Source: Prorocentrum cordatum
Taxonomy: Eukaryota; Sar; Dinophyceae; Prorocentrales; Prorocentraceae
NCBI GenBank assembly: GCA_963575745.1
Contig: CAUYUJ010007224.1
Location: 62,001 to 126,000, forward strand
Direction of reading: 5' to 3'
DNA length: 64,000 bases
The notes beneath the pieces were generated by a model. That model ran no database searches. It was not told the DNA's origin and saw only the letters and a list, made by a program, of their open reading frames with translations. Below are positions 41,023 through 51,052 of this stretch, in pieces. Every line of letters begins with the position of its first letter. Positions within the stretch are counted from its first letter, which is position 1. The position numbers and the translations under genes were made by a program.

Positions 41023-41332
41023 ACTCACCGAACACGTGGCGGAATCCGAGTCCTAACCCCCGCCTCCCGTCGATTCAGACGAACCGATGGTTGGTGGGGG
41101 TACGGTTCGGACGTCGCCACTTACAGAGATCACCGCCACCGAAAGCCCATCGGGGGGGCGGAGCCCCCCCTCCCGGACGGTGGCACTTTCAAGGGCGTCG
41201 CCCAGGACCAGACGGCGGCTCTGGCCGGGCTGCCTCATGTGTCGGGGTGGGCCTTCCCCCCTCGGCGGGCGGCTCGGGGTGGCGGCGGTCTCGGTTCTCT
41301 CACCTGAGCGTCCTCGGCACCCGTCCGCCGTC
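41023..41332. other. Spacer
   Basis: GC-rich. Nothing beyond the third related block of the preceding inverted repeat. Confidence 0.4.
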
Positions 41333-41482
41333 GTTCACCCTCCTCCCTCCTCCCTCTTCCCTCCTCCCTCCTCCCTGTTCCCTCCTTCCTCCTCCTTCCT
41401 CCTCCTCCCTCCCTCCCTCCTCCTCGTCCCTCCCTCCTCCTCGTCCTCCTCCTCCTCCTCCTTCATCCTCGTCGGACCTGCT
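41333..41482 (+). repeat. CCT/TCC pyrimidine tract
   Basis: CTCCCTCCTCC units on plus. Confidence 0.9.
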
Positions 41483-41607
41483 GTGCCTGCGGGCGCGGCC
41501 CCTGCCCCCTCCTTTTTTTGTTTTCTTCTCGGCAATGGAGTCGCAGTGACTCCCAGCTCGGGCGGATGGCGAAGCTGGTACGTCGTGCGCCACCCCCGCC
41601 CGAGCAC

Positions 41608-41790
41608 CAGAGGAGGAAAAGGTACCCCTACCTCTACCCTTCGCCCGTTGTCCCCTTTTGGGGCCTCCTGAGAGGCCCTCGTCGCCACCGCTGGATTCGC
41701 CTCGAAATCCTGGTCTGGACGCGCCCCGGGAGGGGTCCAGGGATTAGCGGTACCGGTACCTTTCGGTCTCCCCGGAGTATATTGTCATTG
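41608..41790 (+). repeat. Dispersed repeat R6, copy a
   Basis: Aligns with 54414-54590: AGGAGGAAAAGGTACCCCTA, CCTC..GAGGCCCTCGTCGCC, CGCTGGATTCGCCTCGAAAT, CCTGGTC..GACGCGCCC and GGTACC. Conceptual peptides are also similar (RLEILVWTRP and RLEILVRTRP), so an old coding origin is possible. Confidence 0.75.
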
Positions 41791-42591
41791 AGCACGGACA
41801 AGACTCGTGCCGACGTTACGCGCGCGCGCGCGCCTCATCCCTCGAGTTAGGGCTGCCCGGACGCAATAGTCACGCCGATTCAAGGCACCGGAGTCCCAGG
41901 AATGGCGCTTTGTCAGGATGGGGGGTTCTCATGCACTTGTTGTTCAATGGGGAACTTCCGGCCATGAGAAGAAGTTCTCGCAGGGGCTCTAGACGAGAAA
42001 ATTGACAGGAAGGGTTGATTGCAGCATGTTTGATCCGTTTGGGGCCTACGCTGCTTTTGAGCCCCTATCCCCTGCTGTTACTGTCTGATTAGCCCTCTTT
42101 GGCCAGCCCAGCCTTACATCCATCTCCCGCTCTCTGACTTTTAGCATTATGGCATCCCTCTCCTCCGTTTCTCCTCACCTCAAGCGGGGCACCTCGTGTC
42201 TGGTCCGCCAATTTTGCCCCAGCACCAGAGGGCGACCACGCAGTGGCCTAGACATCGGCAGCGTCTCAGTGTGGCACTCTCCACGCTCACTTTGCGCACT
42301 GACGGCGTACAATTGGTGTAACGCCAGACTGGGTCCCCCCCCAAAAGTCCTCCTCCCCCCTCGCTCCTCCCCCTGCGCTGCACCCCTCGCTCCGTCCTGG
42401 CATCAGGGCGGCCCTCTCGCCCTTGGCCCCGCCCGCCCTCCCCCCTCCAGCCGGCGTTCGGAACACCCGCCCGCTCGGGCCCTTCGGATGTGCCGTGCCA
42501 CTGCGGCTGTAACTTCACCGTGGGCCTCGTGCGCATGCTCTTCCGCCTGTGCTGCAGTCCTCCGTGGCCTCGGCCGCAGAGCCTGCTGTTC
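41791..42591. other. Spacer, no gene seen
   Basis: A CG dinucleotide run lies at 41819-41831. The remainder is mixed, without support for a gene. Confidence 0.4.
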
Positions 42592-42770
42592 CAGCCGTCC
42601 GCTTGCCCTCCCTCCCTTCCCCCCTTCTCCCACCCCCTCCTCCGTCCTCATCCCTCCTCCCCTCCTTTCCATCCTTCCCTCCTCGTCCCTCCTCCGTCCC
42701 TCTCCCTCCTGCCTTCCTGCCCTCCCTCCTCTCCCTCCCTCCTCTGCACCCCTCCTCCCTTCCTGGGGTC
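42592..42770 (+). repeat. CCT/TCC pyrimidine-rich tract
   Basis: Irregular CTCCCTCC repeats. Confidence 0.85.
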
Positions 42771-42808
42771 AGGGCGGCCCTCCTCTTGTCCTGGGTGTCA
42801 CCGCCCCC

Positions 42809-42968
42809 CTCCTCTAACTTCGAGGCGGGCCCGGCGCCGACGCGGGCCCCGGGCGTTGGGCGTCGCGTAGGGGGGGGAGGGGGGGGGGGTCGATACATGG
42901 GGGGGCGTCGAGGGCTTCTGAAAAGGAGGCCTTCAAGAGGGGGCTTTTTGGGGCCCGAGAAGTGCACG
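42809..42968 (+). repeat. Repeat R7, copy a
   Basis: Shares CGAGGCGGGCCCGGCGCCGA, CGCGGGCCCCGG, CGTTGGGCGTCGCG, a GGGGGG block, GAGGGC and a GAGAAGTG end with 43230-43381 (about 150 bases, same orientation). Confidence 0.8.
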
Positions 42969-43145
42969 GTAGGTTCGCGTCGTGTCGACTGGTGGCGACC
43001 CCGCCGCCGGCGTTCATGGTTGAACGCCGCCCGCGACCCAGAGTCGGTCGACGTTGAACGATCCGCCGATCGCTCAAGGTGGAACGCTTCCCGCGGTGTC
43101 AGGTGTAGACGCCCGGGTTGTCACCACGCGGACCTGCCGTGCCTT
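42968..43145 (+). mobile_element. TIR element R5, older copy
   Basis: Aligns with 54029-54202. The left end GTTCGCGTCGTGTCGAC is nearly that of the other copy, while the right end (GTTGTCACCACGCGGAC) has diverged. Internally it has CGACCCCGCCG and TGAACGATCCGCCGATCGCTC. Confidence 0.75.
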
Positions 43146-43505
43146 TTCTCCCCCCCCCCCCCCCCTTTTGCAGCGACGCGCAAGGAAGGCGAGGTTCTCC
43201 CCGCCCAGACCCTCCGCGCGAGGGCGCGCGCGCCTCCCTCCTCCAGCCTCGAGGCGGGCCCGGCGCCGACGCGGGCCCCGGACGTTGGGCGTCGCGCAGA
43301 GGAGGGGCGATGCAAGGGGGGGCGGCGAGGGCTGCCGAAAAGGTGCCCAAAAGGGGGCCCCCGGGGCTCGAGAAGTGTTTCTTTCTCTCCCTCACCCCTG
43401 TGCTACGGGAGCGAAACATGACACAAACATAAAAAGTCGGAGGTCCGCGGGAATTTATTGGATCCGCGCTGGACCCCCCTCCCTGGCGCGTTCCGCGCGC
43501 CAGGG
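43146..43505 (+). repeat. Repeat R7, copy b, with flanks
   Basis: 43230-43381 is the second R7 copy. Upstream, CTCCCCGCCCAGACCCTCCG followed by CGCGAGGGCGCGCGC (43197-43230) occurs again at about 43641-43676. A C run at 43149-43163 follows R5, as it does at 54.2 kb. No gene. Confidence 0.7.
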
Positions 43506-43525
43506 GCGGCGCCGGGGGCGCCGCC
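43505..43525. repeat. 9-bp stem hairpin (GGCGGCGCC/GGCGCCGCC)
   Basis: Perfect 9-base arms with a GGG loop. It is preceded by GGCGCGTTCCGCGCGCC, another short inverted repeat. Confidence 0.85.
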
Positions 43526-43781
43526 AGGGGGCCCCACGATCCGAGAAATCCGCGCAGGCCTCCGAGTTTTTATGTTTATGTCACTGTTCGTTCCCCAGTG
43601 TGCATCGCCTCCCCATTGCGCGACGCCCAAGGCGAGGGTCTCCCCGCCCAGACCCTCCGCGCGAGGGCGCGCGCGCGCGCCCCCCCATCGGATGGCGGCG
43701 TTCCGGGCCGGCGCGGGCGGAGCCCACGCCTCGGCGCGCTCGCGCGCGCGCGGTGCCGCCCCGCGCCGCGCCTCGGCGGCG

Positions 43782-43783
<2 letters not shown>

Positions 43784-43866
<83 letters not shown>

Positions 43867-43870
43867 ATCG

Positions 43871-43933
<63 letters not shown>

Positions 43934-43934
43934 G
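43784..43934. repeat. CGTCGC, GCC and CGT triplet array
   Basis: Three successive repeat types: CCGTCG hexamers, a pure GCC core (43816-43833), then pure CGT (43875-43933). Confidence 0.95.
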
Positions 43935-44354
43935 CGGCTGCTCCAGAAGGACCAGCGAAATTCCGCACCCTCCTGCCTCGTGCCCGTGGACATATGCTTT
44001 TTGTTATTTTAGGCGGCGCTCTGCCGCATCGGGGCGTGCCCTCAGAGAGTCGCGTGGAAGTGCGAGCGCACACGCGCAGGCAGGCCACGAGAGGGGCGAG
44101 TGGCTCCGGGGTGGGCATGTCACGCACCGTCGGGGGGCCTCGCCGAAGGCATGGACCATCGGCGCCCCTGGATACTTACATGTGAGGCGTTCCAAGAAGG
44201 GCCTTGGAGGATCGAAGGAGTGGCCATCTCATCCGCAGAGGAAGGCGGCGGAAGGTCGGCGGCAGACGGCGGAAGCAAAACGGCGGCGGCCCCGCCGGCG
44301 GAAGTTCGGCGGAAGCTCGGCGGAAGCCGGCGGAAGCAAAAGTCGACCTATAGA
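43935..44354. other. Spacer with GGCGGAAG minirepeat
   Basis: GGCGGAAG-type octamers recur at 44240-44340 (six or more). No gene seen. Confidence 0.55.
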
Positions 44355-44378
44355 TGTATATATATATATATATATATA
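44355..44378. repeat. TA dinucleotide run
   Basis: Twelve TA units in GC-rich DNA. Confidence 0.95.
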
Positions 44379-44483
44379 GGTATACAGCTATTTATACATA
44401 TGTACATGTGTATAGATGAAAGCATTTTTTTTGGGGGGGGTCAGGGTTTCGGCAACCCGCCGTTTCCAGGGACAGATTGAAAG

Positions 44484-44795
44484 TATGGGATGTGGTGGGC
44501 AAGACGGACATCCATAACACACGGAAAATATTTGGATATCTGGGATTTGTGTCTACACTCGTACCTAGGCCAGAAGAACACCCCTCAAGAACATGAGACC
44601 CTCCGTTGGCCAAAACGAACAGAACGTCCAAGGGCACCCTCCCCACGTTGCACACGAACATCCAACAAACACGAAGAACACTAGGAACCCCTCCCCGAAA
44701 CGACCTCGATCAGCCTCCTCGAACCGACCTCGATCTTATACCTCGGTCTGACTGTGTTTCTTTGTGTGTCCCTGGGCCCATTCATTTGTCCATGT
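44484..44795 (+). repeat. R4 copy interrupted by R3
   Basis: 44484-44560 matches the R4 middle (GACGGACATCC, GGAAAATATTTGG, CTGGGATTTGTGTCTA), and 44756-44795 matches its 3' end (TTTGTGTGTCCCTGGGCCC). Between them lies a reverse-orientation R3 copy. Confidence 0.7.
44575..44755 (-). repeat. Dispersed repeat R3, copy b, nested
   Basis: On the minus strand it reads CAGACCGAGGTATAAGATCG, GTTCGAGGAGG, GTGTTCTTCGTGTTTGTTGG, GGGTGCCCTTGGACG, GGAGGGTCTCATGTTCTTGA. It contains two GATCGAGGTCG units where copies a and c have one. Confidence 0.8.
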
Positions 44796-44890
44796 CCTGG
44801 CTTCGTCGTAGGACGGGGGAAGTGAAGGGGGGACAGGCCCTCTCTTGGAGGGCGGCGGGGCTCGTGGCGTCGGAGGCGGCGTAGACAGCT

Positions 44891-45212
44891 TCCTCCTCCT
44901 CCTCATCCTCCTTCTGCCCCTCCTCCTCCCCCTCCTCCTTTCTTACTCCTTCTCCTCTTCCTCCTCCTCCTCCTTTTCTCCTCGTTTTCTCCTCCTTCTC
45001 CTCCTCCTCCTCCTCCTCCTCCTCCTCGTTCTCCTCCTCCTCTTCCTCCTCCTCCTCCTCCTCCTTCTCCTCCTCTTCTTCTTCCTCCTCCTCCTCCCCC
45101 TCCCCCTCCTCCTCCTCCTCCTCCCCATCCTCCTCCTCCTCCTCCTCCTCCTCCTCCTCTTCTTCCTCCTCCTCCTCGTCACCATCCTCCTCCCCCTCCG
45201 TCTCTTTTTCGA
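44891..45212 (+). repeat. CTC pyrimidine tract
   Basis: Over 300 bases of CTC/TTC on plus. Poly-Glu frames on minus are artefacts. Confidence 0.95.
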
Positions 45213-45677
45213 AAGGCGAGGGGCCTTCAGAGCATTCCGAGAAGGCCCGCCCCCTTTGCTTTCCCCCTTGCGCGCCGCCGAACATGGCCCTCCCCCTCGG
45301 CGACGGAGCCAGACCTCCCGACGTCGTGCCAAACTGGCGACGGAGGGGCCTTCGTAGGCTACTTCAGGTTCTCCTGCCTCGGGAGGGCTTCCAGCAGGGG
45401 CGCCCTGCCGACAGCGTGCCGGGGGTGCCCCCCAAGCGTTCCGAGCGGCCGCAGCAGGCCCGAGTTTCGACCCAATAGCCCGACCTCCTCGCGCTGCGAG
45501 CGAACGTTGACGCCAGGTGTTCCGCCACTTCCAGCGCCTTGGGGGGCCACCGTGGGCCGTCAATCAACGGGCCAGTCTTTGGGGCGTGATCGAGGTTTCG
45601 GGGTTGTGAATATCATCGCGATGTCGGAGGCCTGGGTGCGTCTCTTCGTCCTCGTCTTCTGTCCGCCTGTGGGCGTT
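45213..45677. other. Spacer, R1 fragment possible
   Basis: 45580-45635 (GGGCGTGATCGAGGTTTCGG, then CGCGATGTCGGAGGCCTGGG) resembles the R1 3' end. No gene. Confidence 0.4.
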
Positions 45678-45812
45678 TTCCTCCTCCTCCTCCTCCTCCT
45701 CATCCTCCTCCTCATCATCATCATCATCATCACCCTTCTCCTCCTCCTCCTCCTCCTCCTCCTCCTCCTCCTCCTCCTCCTCCTCCTCCTCCTCCTCCTC
45801 ATAACCTCTCCG
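45678..45812 (+). repeat. CTC and CAT triplet array
   Basis: CTC runs surround a short CAT run at 45713-45730. Confidence 0.95.
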
Positions 45813-46655
45813 TCGTCATCGTCCTTGTAGCCCGCCCTGCTGTCCTCTTCGTCCTCGTCCTGCTTCTCCTGGTGTGCTTGTTGTCCTCTTCCTTCTCCTC
45901 GTTCGCAGTGCGTATCCACCCGTTCCGTCCGTCCAACTCCTCCTCTGGGAGAGTGGTCGAGACTTTTGTGTTTCAGGTTGAGAGCAAGGTCGCGATGTCG
46001 GAGGTCTGGGATCGTTCTGCTCTTGCAGCAAGTCCGCGCGCCGCCTCGACATGGCGGGGACGCCGTCGCGGGTGTTTCGGGCCCTGGGGTCCAGAGAAGC
46101 AGCCCTGGGCGCGAAACCTTCACAGAAGGTGGGGTCGACGGTCCTTGGCAGTCCCAGTCCCCAAGCTGCTGAAAGCGCCTTCCTCAACTTCAACAGGAGC
46201 TGTCGAATGGACATACTTTGGCCAGCCTTTTTCTTGCGATATAACCATGCTGCGGGACGTCGCGGCTTGGTTTGGGAGAGTGTTGGAAAGGGGCCCTCCT
46301 CCAGGGCGGCGGCGCGAGAGCGCGATGATCACTGCGCGTCCAGTTAGGTGACCCAGTGTTTGGGAGCGGGCCGCAACGCAATCTGCCTCAACCGCCTTCC
46401 TGCTTCCTGCTCCTGCGTGCCTCTCCCCTCCGCCGCCCACCCCGTCCTGGGCGGCGGGGGGAATAGGGCGCGGATACGGTGGGGGCGTTCGTGAAGGAAT
46501 GTGTCCCTGAGGCTTTAGACCCTGGAGGGTTCCTTATCTGACGAGACGAGGGCGGCGATGATATCCACGGCCGATCCACGATTCGAGTTCCACCAGCCTC
46601 CAGACCCTGGATTCCTTATCTAAGGGTTCCTTGTCCAATGCCCCCACCGTAAGGA
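45813..46655. other. Spacer, no gene seen
   Basis: 45950-46012 again resembles the R1 3' end (CGCGATGTCGGAGGTCTGGG). The block CTCCCCTCCGCCGCCCACCC (46425) returns as a near-copy at 46767. Confidence 0.45.
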
Positions 46656-46929
46656 GCCTTCCGAACAGCAACCCTTCATCCGTCGTCCGGCCGTGGTCCC
46701 CCCGTCGTCTGCCTATCGTCTCTCGTTGTCGTCTTCGGCGTCGTCGCCAATCTTCGGCGGTGTTCTCCCCTCCGCCGCCCATCCCGTCCTGGGCGGTGGG
46801 GGCACAGGGCGCGGAGAAGCAGCCTTCCGAACAGCGACCCGTCATCCGTCGTCCGGCCGTGGTCCCTCCGTCGTCTGCCTGTCGTCTCGTCGTCGTCGTC
46901 TTCGGCGTCGTCGCCCAGCTTCGGCGGTG
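46656..46929. repeat. 166-bp tandem repeat, 1.65 copies
   Basis: GCCTTCCGAACAGC at 46656 and 46822, and CTTCGGCGGTG at 46752 and 46918, give a constant 166-base offset. Confidence 0.85.
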
Positions 46930-46954
46930 CGCCAGGGGAGGACGCGAGGGTGGC

Positions 46955-47130
46955 CTCCTCCTCCTCCTCCTCCTTCTCATCCTCCTTCTCCTCCTTATCC
47001 CTCCTCCTCCTCCTCTTTCTTCCTCCTCCTCCTCCTCCTCCTCCTCCTCCTCCTCCTCCTCCTCCTCCCCCTCCCCCTCCCCCTCCCCCCCCCCCTCCAC
47101 CTCCCCCACCTCCCCCTCCTCCCTCTCTTC
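46955..47130 (+). repeat. CTC tract passing into CCCCCT
   Basis: Pure CTC at 47024-47068, then CCCCCT hexamers and a C run. Confidence 0.9.
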
Positions 47131-47866
47131 CTTCCAGAGAAAGCCTCCCCCCCGCGGCTCCGGAGGGGGCTTGGGGAGCTTCCTCTCGGAAGGCAGGGGG
47201 CCCCTCTGAGCATTCGCAGTTGGCCCGCCCCCTCTGCCTTCCCCCCTGCCGCAGACACGCTGGCGGCGATGCAGGCAACGGCGATGTGGGCGTCGACATT
47301 GTAGGAGGGGGTGTTTCGTGGCCGACCCGATTGTAGGATAGCGTGGTTCGTGACTTCCTAGCTCGATGCTTTCGCGCATCTGAAACGTAGGAGAGTGTGG
47401 TTGGCGATTTCCAGCAACCCCTTCTGCGCGATTTCGGCTTCGCAGGAACCAGGGTCCCAACCTCGCCGTTGACCAACGTTGCTGCTACTCGGGGGCAGTC
47501 GAGGCGACCCCTAGCGAGCCATCCCCCTTTCCTCCGTGACGCCCCCCTCGTTTCGCCCCAAGACTTGTGTATGCGGCTGGAGGGGAGCTCGACAGGCGAT
47601 GCTGACGCCACGGCCGGGGATGGTTTGCCAGGGGTCGGTTCGGCCGCGCCCGGGTTACCGTGGCCTTGGCCTTGGTCAGCGGCGTCTCACCGATCCCCCC
47701 TGGGCCGGGGTAGCTCAGCCCCGCCCGCCCGCCCCCCCTCGGCGCTTGAGGGCCCCCCCCCCCCCGCGAAGCCCGAGGGGAGGAGCACCTGTCCCCACCA
47801 CCCAAGGGGGATTTTGCCGACCAGTGGGGCCACGGCCCTGCCACAGTGGGGAGGGGGATCGGTTCA
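47131..47866. other. Spacer, no gene seen
   Basis: Open on several frames by composition. C run at 47753-47765. Confidence 0.4.
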
Positions 47867-48225
47867 ACGATGCTCACCCCGGGCGTGCTGCCGAATGTCG
47901 TCGTCGCCCGTCGGTCGTCTTCGTCGCCGTCCGCCTGTGCGGCTCGTAGCCCCTCACGTCGTGAAAAAATCACGACGGGAGGCTTTTCCCTATGTCCAGC
48001 CTCTGGGGGCCCTCACCGGGCCTCGGGACCGTCAACAGAACGACTCGGGATGAAAAGCCGGTCCCCGGGAAGGGGCCCAGGCTCCTGCTGGGGCCACGTG
48101 ACGAAAAACGCCTGGCGTCGGGGGTCTGGGAACGATGCTCACCCCCTGGCGCGCTGCCGAATGTCGTCGTCGCCCGTCGGTCGTCTTCGTCGCCGTCCGC
48201 CGGGTGCGGCTCGCGGCCCCCGCGC
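47867..48225. repeat. Direct repeat, about 265-base offset, around R1
   Basis: ACGATGCTCACCCC followed by GCTGCCGAATGTCGTCGTCG occurs at 47868 and 48132. The R1 copy d lies between the two. Confidence 0.85.
47945..48142 (+). repeat. Dispersed repeat R1, copy d
   Basis: Hairpin CGTCGTG (47957-47963) / CACGACG (47971-47977), then GGGGGCCCTCACCGGGCCTC, GGGACCGTCAACAG, GGGATGAAAAGCCGGTCCCC, GGGAAGGG and GGCGTCGGGGGTCTGGGA. Confidence 0.85.
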
Positions 48226-48357
48226 GCGCCGCCGCAGCGAGGTCGGGATGAGCCAGGCCCCCGCGCGTGGCGGCGGCCTCGTCGCCGCCGCGCCCCCGCG
48301 CCCTCTCCTCTTGCTGGGCTCGCGGCCGTCGTTGCTCGAGGGTCTCGCGATCGGCCG

Positions 48358-48458
48358 GCGAGGTTCGAGGATCGAGCATCGAGGATCGAGCATCGAGGAT
48401 CGAGCATCGAGGATCGAGGTTCGAGGATCGAGTTCGAGGATCGGGCATCGAGGATCGA
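48358..48458. repeat. 15-bp minisatellite (GAGGATCGAGCATC)
   Basis: Six to seven units. Single diverged units reappear at 49245-49260 and 49437-49460. Confidence 0.85.
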
Positions 48459-48929
48459 CGGCGTCCTTGCGTCCTCCTCCCGTGGCTGCCCAGTCTCGGG
48501 CCAGGGTCGGCTGGCTTGTGGGGCGCCACCTGCTATAGCCGTCTGCATCGTGAGCACGCGAGGGTTGAGGACAGAGGCACACGCCGGTCGCTGAAAGCAT
48601 GTATTCTTCGGATGCCCGAGTCCTGATCCGCATTGGGCGCCTTCCTGCCTCAAGAGTCGAGCGGTCGTCCCTCTGCCTCTTCCCTCCCCTTCTGGCGGCG
48701 GGCGGGATCCCAACCTGCTTCCAACGCCTTCCTGCTTCACGTTTCTGTCCAACTTCTTCCGTCCGATGGGCATGGGAACGTTTATGGCCCTCTTCGGGCC
48801 TCCAGGGGGGCTCACGGTCTTCGCTCGACAGTCGGGGCCGACGGTCGGGGTTGGAGGATCGACCTTCGGTGCAGCCCGAACGGGCACGGGAGGAACGGGG
48901 GCGACGGCCGACAGCAGTTCCCCAGAGGT
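48459..48929. other. Spacer, no gene seen
   Basis: Nothing recognised beyond short GC-rich repeats. Confidence 0.4.
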
Positions 48930-49210
48930 CCTATGCTCCAAAGGAAGAAACATTGGAGCGGGCGGCCTTTGGCAGCTTTCGGCAGGGGCCCTCGCTGGGC
49001 CTCGGAAGCGCCCCAAACGATTCAGGACGAAAAACAAGCCCTGGGGGCATCGAAACAATTCGAGCGGCGGGATGATTGGGTCCTGTTCATTTTGAACAGT
49101 ACTCGCTGTCGGTGCCGCCGCGTACGTGGTCCCTTGGAGTCAAGTAGTAGCTTACCCAGCAGCGGCCGCTGTCGCAGTTGGACAACGTTGACTTTTAAGC
49201 ATTGCGCTCA
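48930..49210 (+). repeat. R1 fragment followed by R11 fragment
   Basis: 48960-49060 has TTTCGGCAGGGGCCCTCGCT, GGGCCTCGG and ACGATTCAGGACGAAAAACA, an R1 derivative. 49085-49210 (CATTTTGAACAGTACTCGCT, then GCCGCCGCG and GTTGGACAAC) matches 52390-52490. Confidence 0.6.
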
Positions 49211-49514
49211 ATGTTTCCGTAATCATTCTGGGCGCGCCAAGTGGAGGTTCGAGGATCGATCATTAGAGAAGCCAGAAGACACCGTCATGATTCGTTCGAA
49301 GATTTTCCAGGACCTCCCGCGACTTCCAGTTGTCCCGCACGTGCTCCAGAGTCGAGGGCCGCTAGATGTTTGAAACACTTCTGGAACGCATCTTGAGCCA
49401 CATCCAATCACGACATCATCTTGAGGATGGATCAGAAGTCGAGGGTCGAGCGTCGAGCATAGTGTTGCCTGGGCCTCTGAAGCCTCCAGGGGCCTTGAAG
49501 GACCTCAGGAGGCC
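49211..49514. other. Spacer
   Basis: Nothing recognised apart from the diverged GAGGATCGA units noted for 48.4 kb. Confidence 0.4.
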
Positions 49515-49539
49515 TCGCCGTCACCGTTGTCGTCGTCGC

Positions 49540-49607
<68 letters not shown>

Positions 49608-49760
49608 TCAGTCGTCGTCACTGTCGCTGTCGTTGCCGTGCGCCGTCGTCCTTCATCGTCCGTCGTCCGTCGTTGTCGTCGTCATCGACGTTTTTGTTTG
49701 TTGTCTGTTGCGCCCGTCGACAGTGCAGTCGTCGTCCGTCGTGTGTCGTGTGTCGTCTGT
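49515..49760. repeat. CGT triplet array with diverged flank
   Basis: Pure CGT at about 49560-49605, then GTCGTCCGTCGT-type degenerate repeats. Confidence 0.9.
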
Positions 49761-50229
49761 CGTTGTCCGTCTCCTTCGAAGGAGGCGGAGGGAGGATGAG
49801 GAGAGGAGGTCGGAAGGGGGCAGGACGAGGATGAACTTGTTCCAGAGCATTCCAGAACGATCTCAGAGCGTTCCGGAGCGCTCTAAGTTGGCCGCGGCGC
49901 CCGACACATCTTCCAGAGCCGCCAGATCTCAGAGATTCTCCATTTACAGTAAGAGCTCGACCACAAGAGGTTTTGCGCAAGAGACCCAACCCTAAGACCC
50001 CAGGACGTCCTCTGTTTTTTTGTGTGGGGACGTCACGCTTTCCATAGCAAGACCATCGAAACCCGAGAAACCCAGGGCACCCTGGAGAGAAGCAGGGTGC
50101 TCCTTGGCATGGGTTCCCACTGTGTCCTCGTCCTGGCTTCGTCTTCGGAGGCCGTCGATGGGGCCATCTTTTGGGCGTTCCTCTGGGCGGCCTCTGGCCG
50201 CCCTGGTGCCCTTTGGTCGGGTTCTCCTA
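49761..50229. other. Spacer
   Basis: Contains GAGCATTCCAGAACG and GCGTTCCGGAGCGCTC units (49845-49885) resembling the palindrome at 54846. Confidence 0.4.
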
Positions 50230-50420
50230 TACGGAGCTGCCTTAGGTCGAGCATGTCCTCCTACAGGCGGATTTCGTGCGAAAGTCCAAAAATAGTCAAA
50301 CATATTGAACAATAGCGAACGATAGTCGAGAAATCGTCCCCAGGCTGTTTTTGCTTTTATTTTTGAGAATTCCTCCTGTAGAGGGGCATGCTCGACTCGA
50401 AGCTGCCTCTCTGGGCGCTC
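50230..50420. repeat. Two inverted copies of repeat R10
   Basis: 50235-50280 (minus) and 50355-50412 (plus) share GCATGCYCGACTYRARGC and TCCTCCTGTAGRGG elements in opposite orientation. Conceptual peptides are PPVGGHARPKAA and PPVEGHARLEAA. Further copies are at 52675-52745 (minus) and 53815-53865 (plus). Confidence 0.65.
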
Positions 50421-50842
50421 CTGTTGTTTCGGAGCTCTCCTGGGAGCTGCCTCTCCGGGCACTCCTGCGGAGCTCCAGGGGGGGCGGGGCCCTGCAGCGC
50501 GCGCCCCCCGGTACAGCACCCGCGGCCCGGACCTGCCGGGAGTTGACGACCGAGGTACGCAGGTGGCATCGGCGGCGAGCGAGGGGCGGAAGTGAGAAGC
50601 AGGGCCTTCTCGGAAGGCTCGGAGGTCCCCCAGCCTTCTGAGAAGGTTTCCAAGCCTCCCCCGAGGACACAGAAAGCCTCCCAGCAGGCGCGAGGGCTTC
50701 TGAGAAGTCCCGCCGCCATCTGAGAAGGCCTTCTCCTTTTCATTTCCCCCCCATCGCTTGCCGCCGACCTGCAGCGCGCGCCCCCAGGAGTTCCAGCACC
50801 CGTGGCCTGGACCTTCCGGGAGTTGGCGACCGAGGTATGTAT
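50421..50842. repeat. Direct repeat and CTTCTGAGAAG near-palindromes
   Basis: 50493-50556 and 50769-50839 match (GCAGCGCGCGCCCCC, CAGCACCCGYGGCC, CCGGGAGTTGRCGACCGAGG). Between them CTTCTGAGAAG or CTTCTCGGAAG occurs four or more times. Confidence 0.7.
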
Positions 50843-50862
50843 CAGGAGGGAAAGCAGACACG

Positions 50863-50894
<32 letters not shown>

Positions 50895-51052
50895 CACACA
50901 TACACAGACACAAAGAATCGCCGACCCCCAGGGACATAGGGCAAGTGATGGGAAAAGTGCGTGGAGGGGAGACGAACATCCGGACGATATGGACAAGACG
51001 GGGCATCCTGGGATTTGTGCTTCTTTATTTGTGTGTCCCTGGGCCACTTCAC
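50843..51052 (+). repeat. Dispersed repeat R4, copy c, with CA expansion
   Basis: The CAGACACACA start has expanded to a CA run (50860-50905). Then GAATCGCCGACCCCCAGGGA, GACGAACATCC, CTGGGATTTGTG and TTTGTGTGTCCCTGGGCC. Confidence 0.85.

Noticed and set aside
44355-44378. TATA-box promoter
   Set aside because: It is a TA microsatellite with no gene downstream, and dinoflagellate promoters generally lack TATA boxes.
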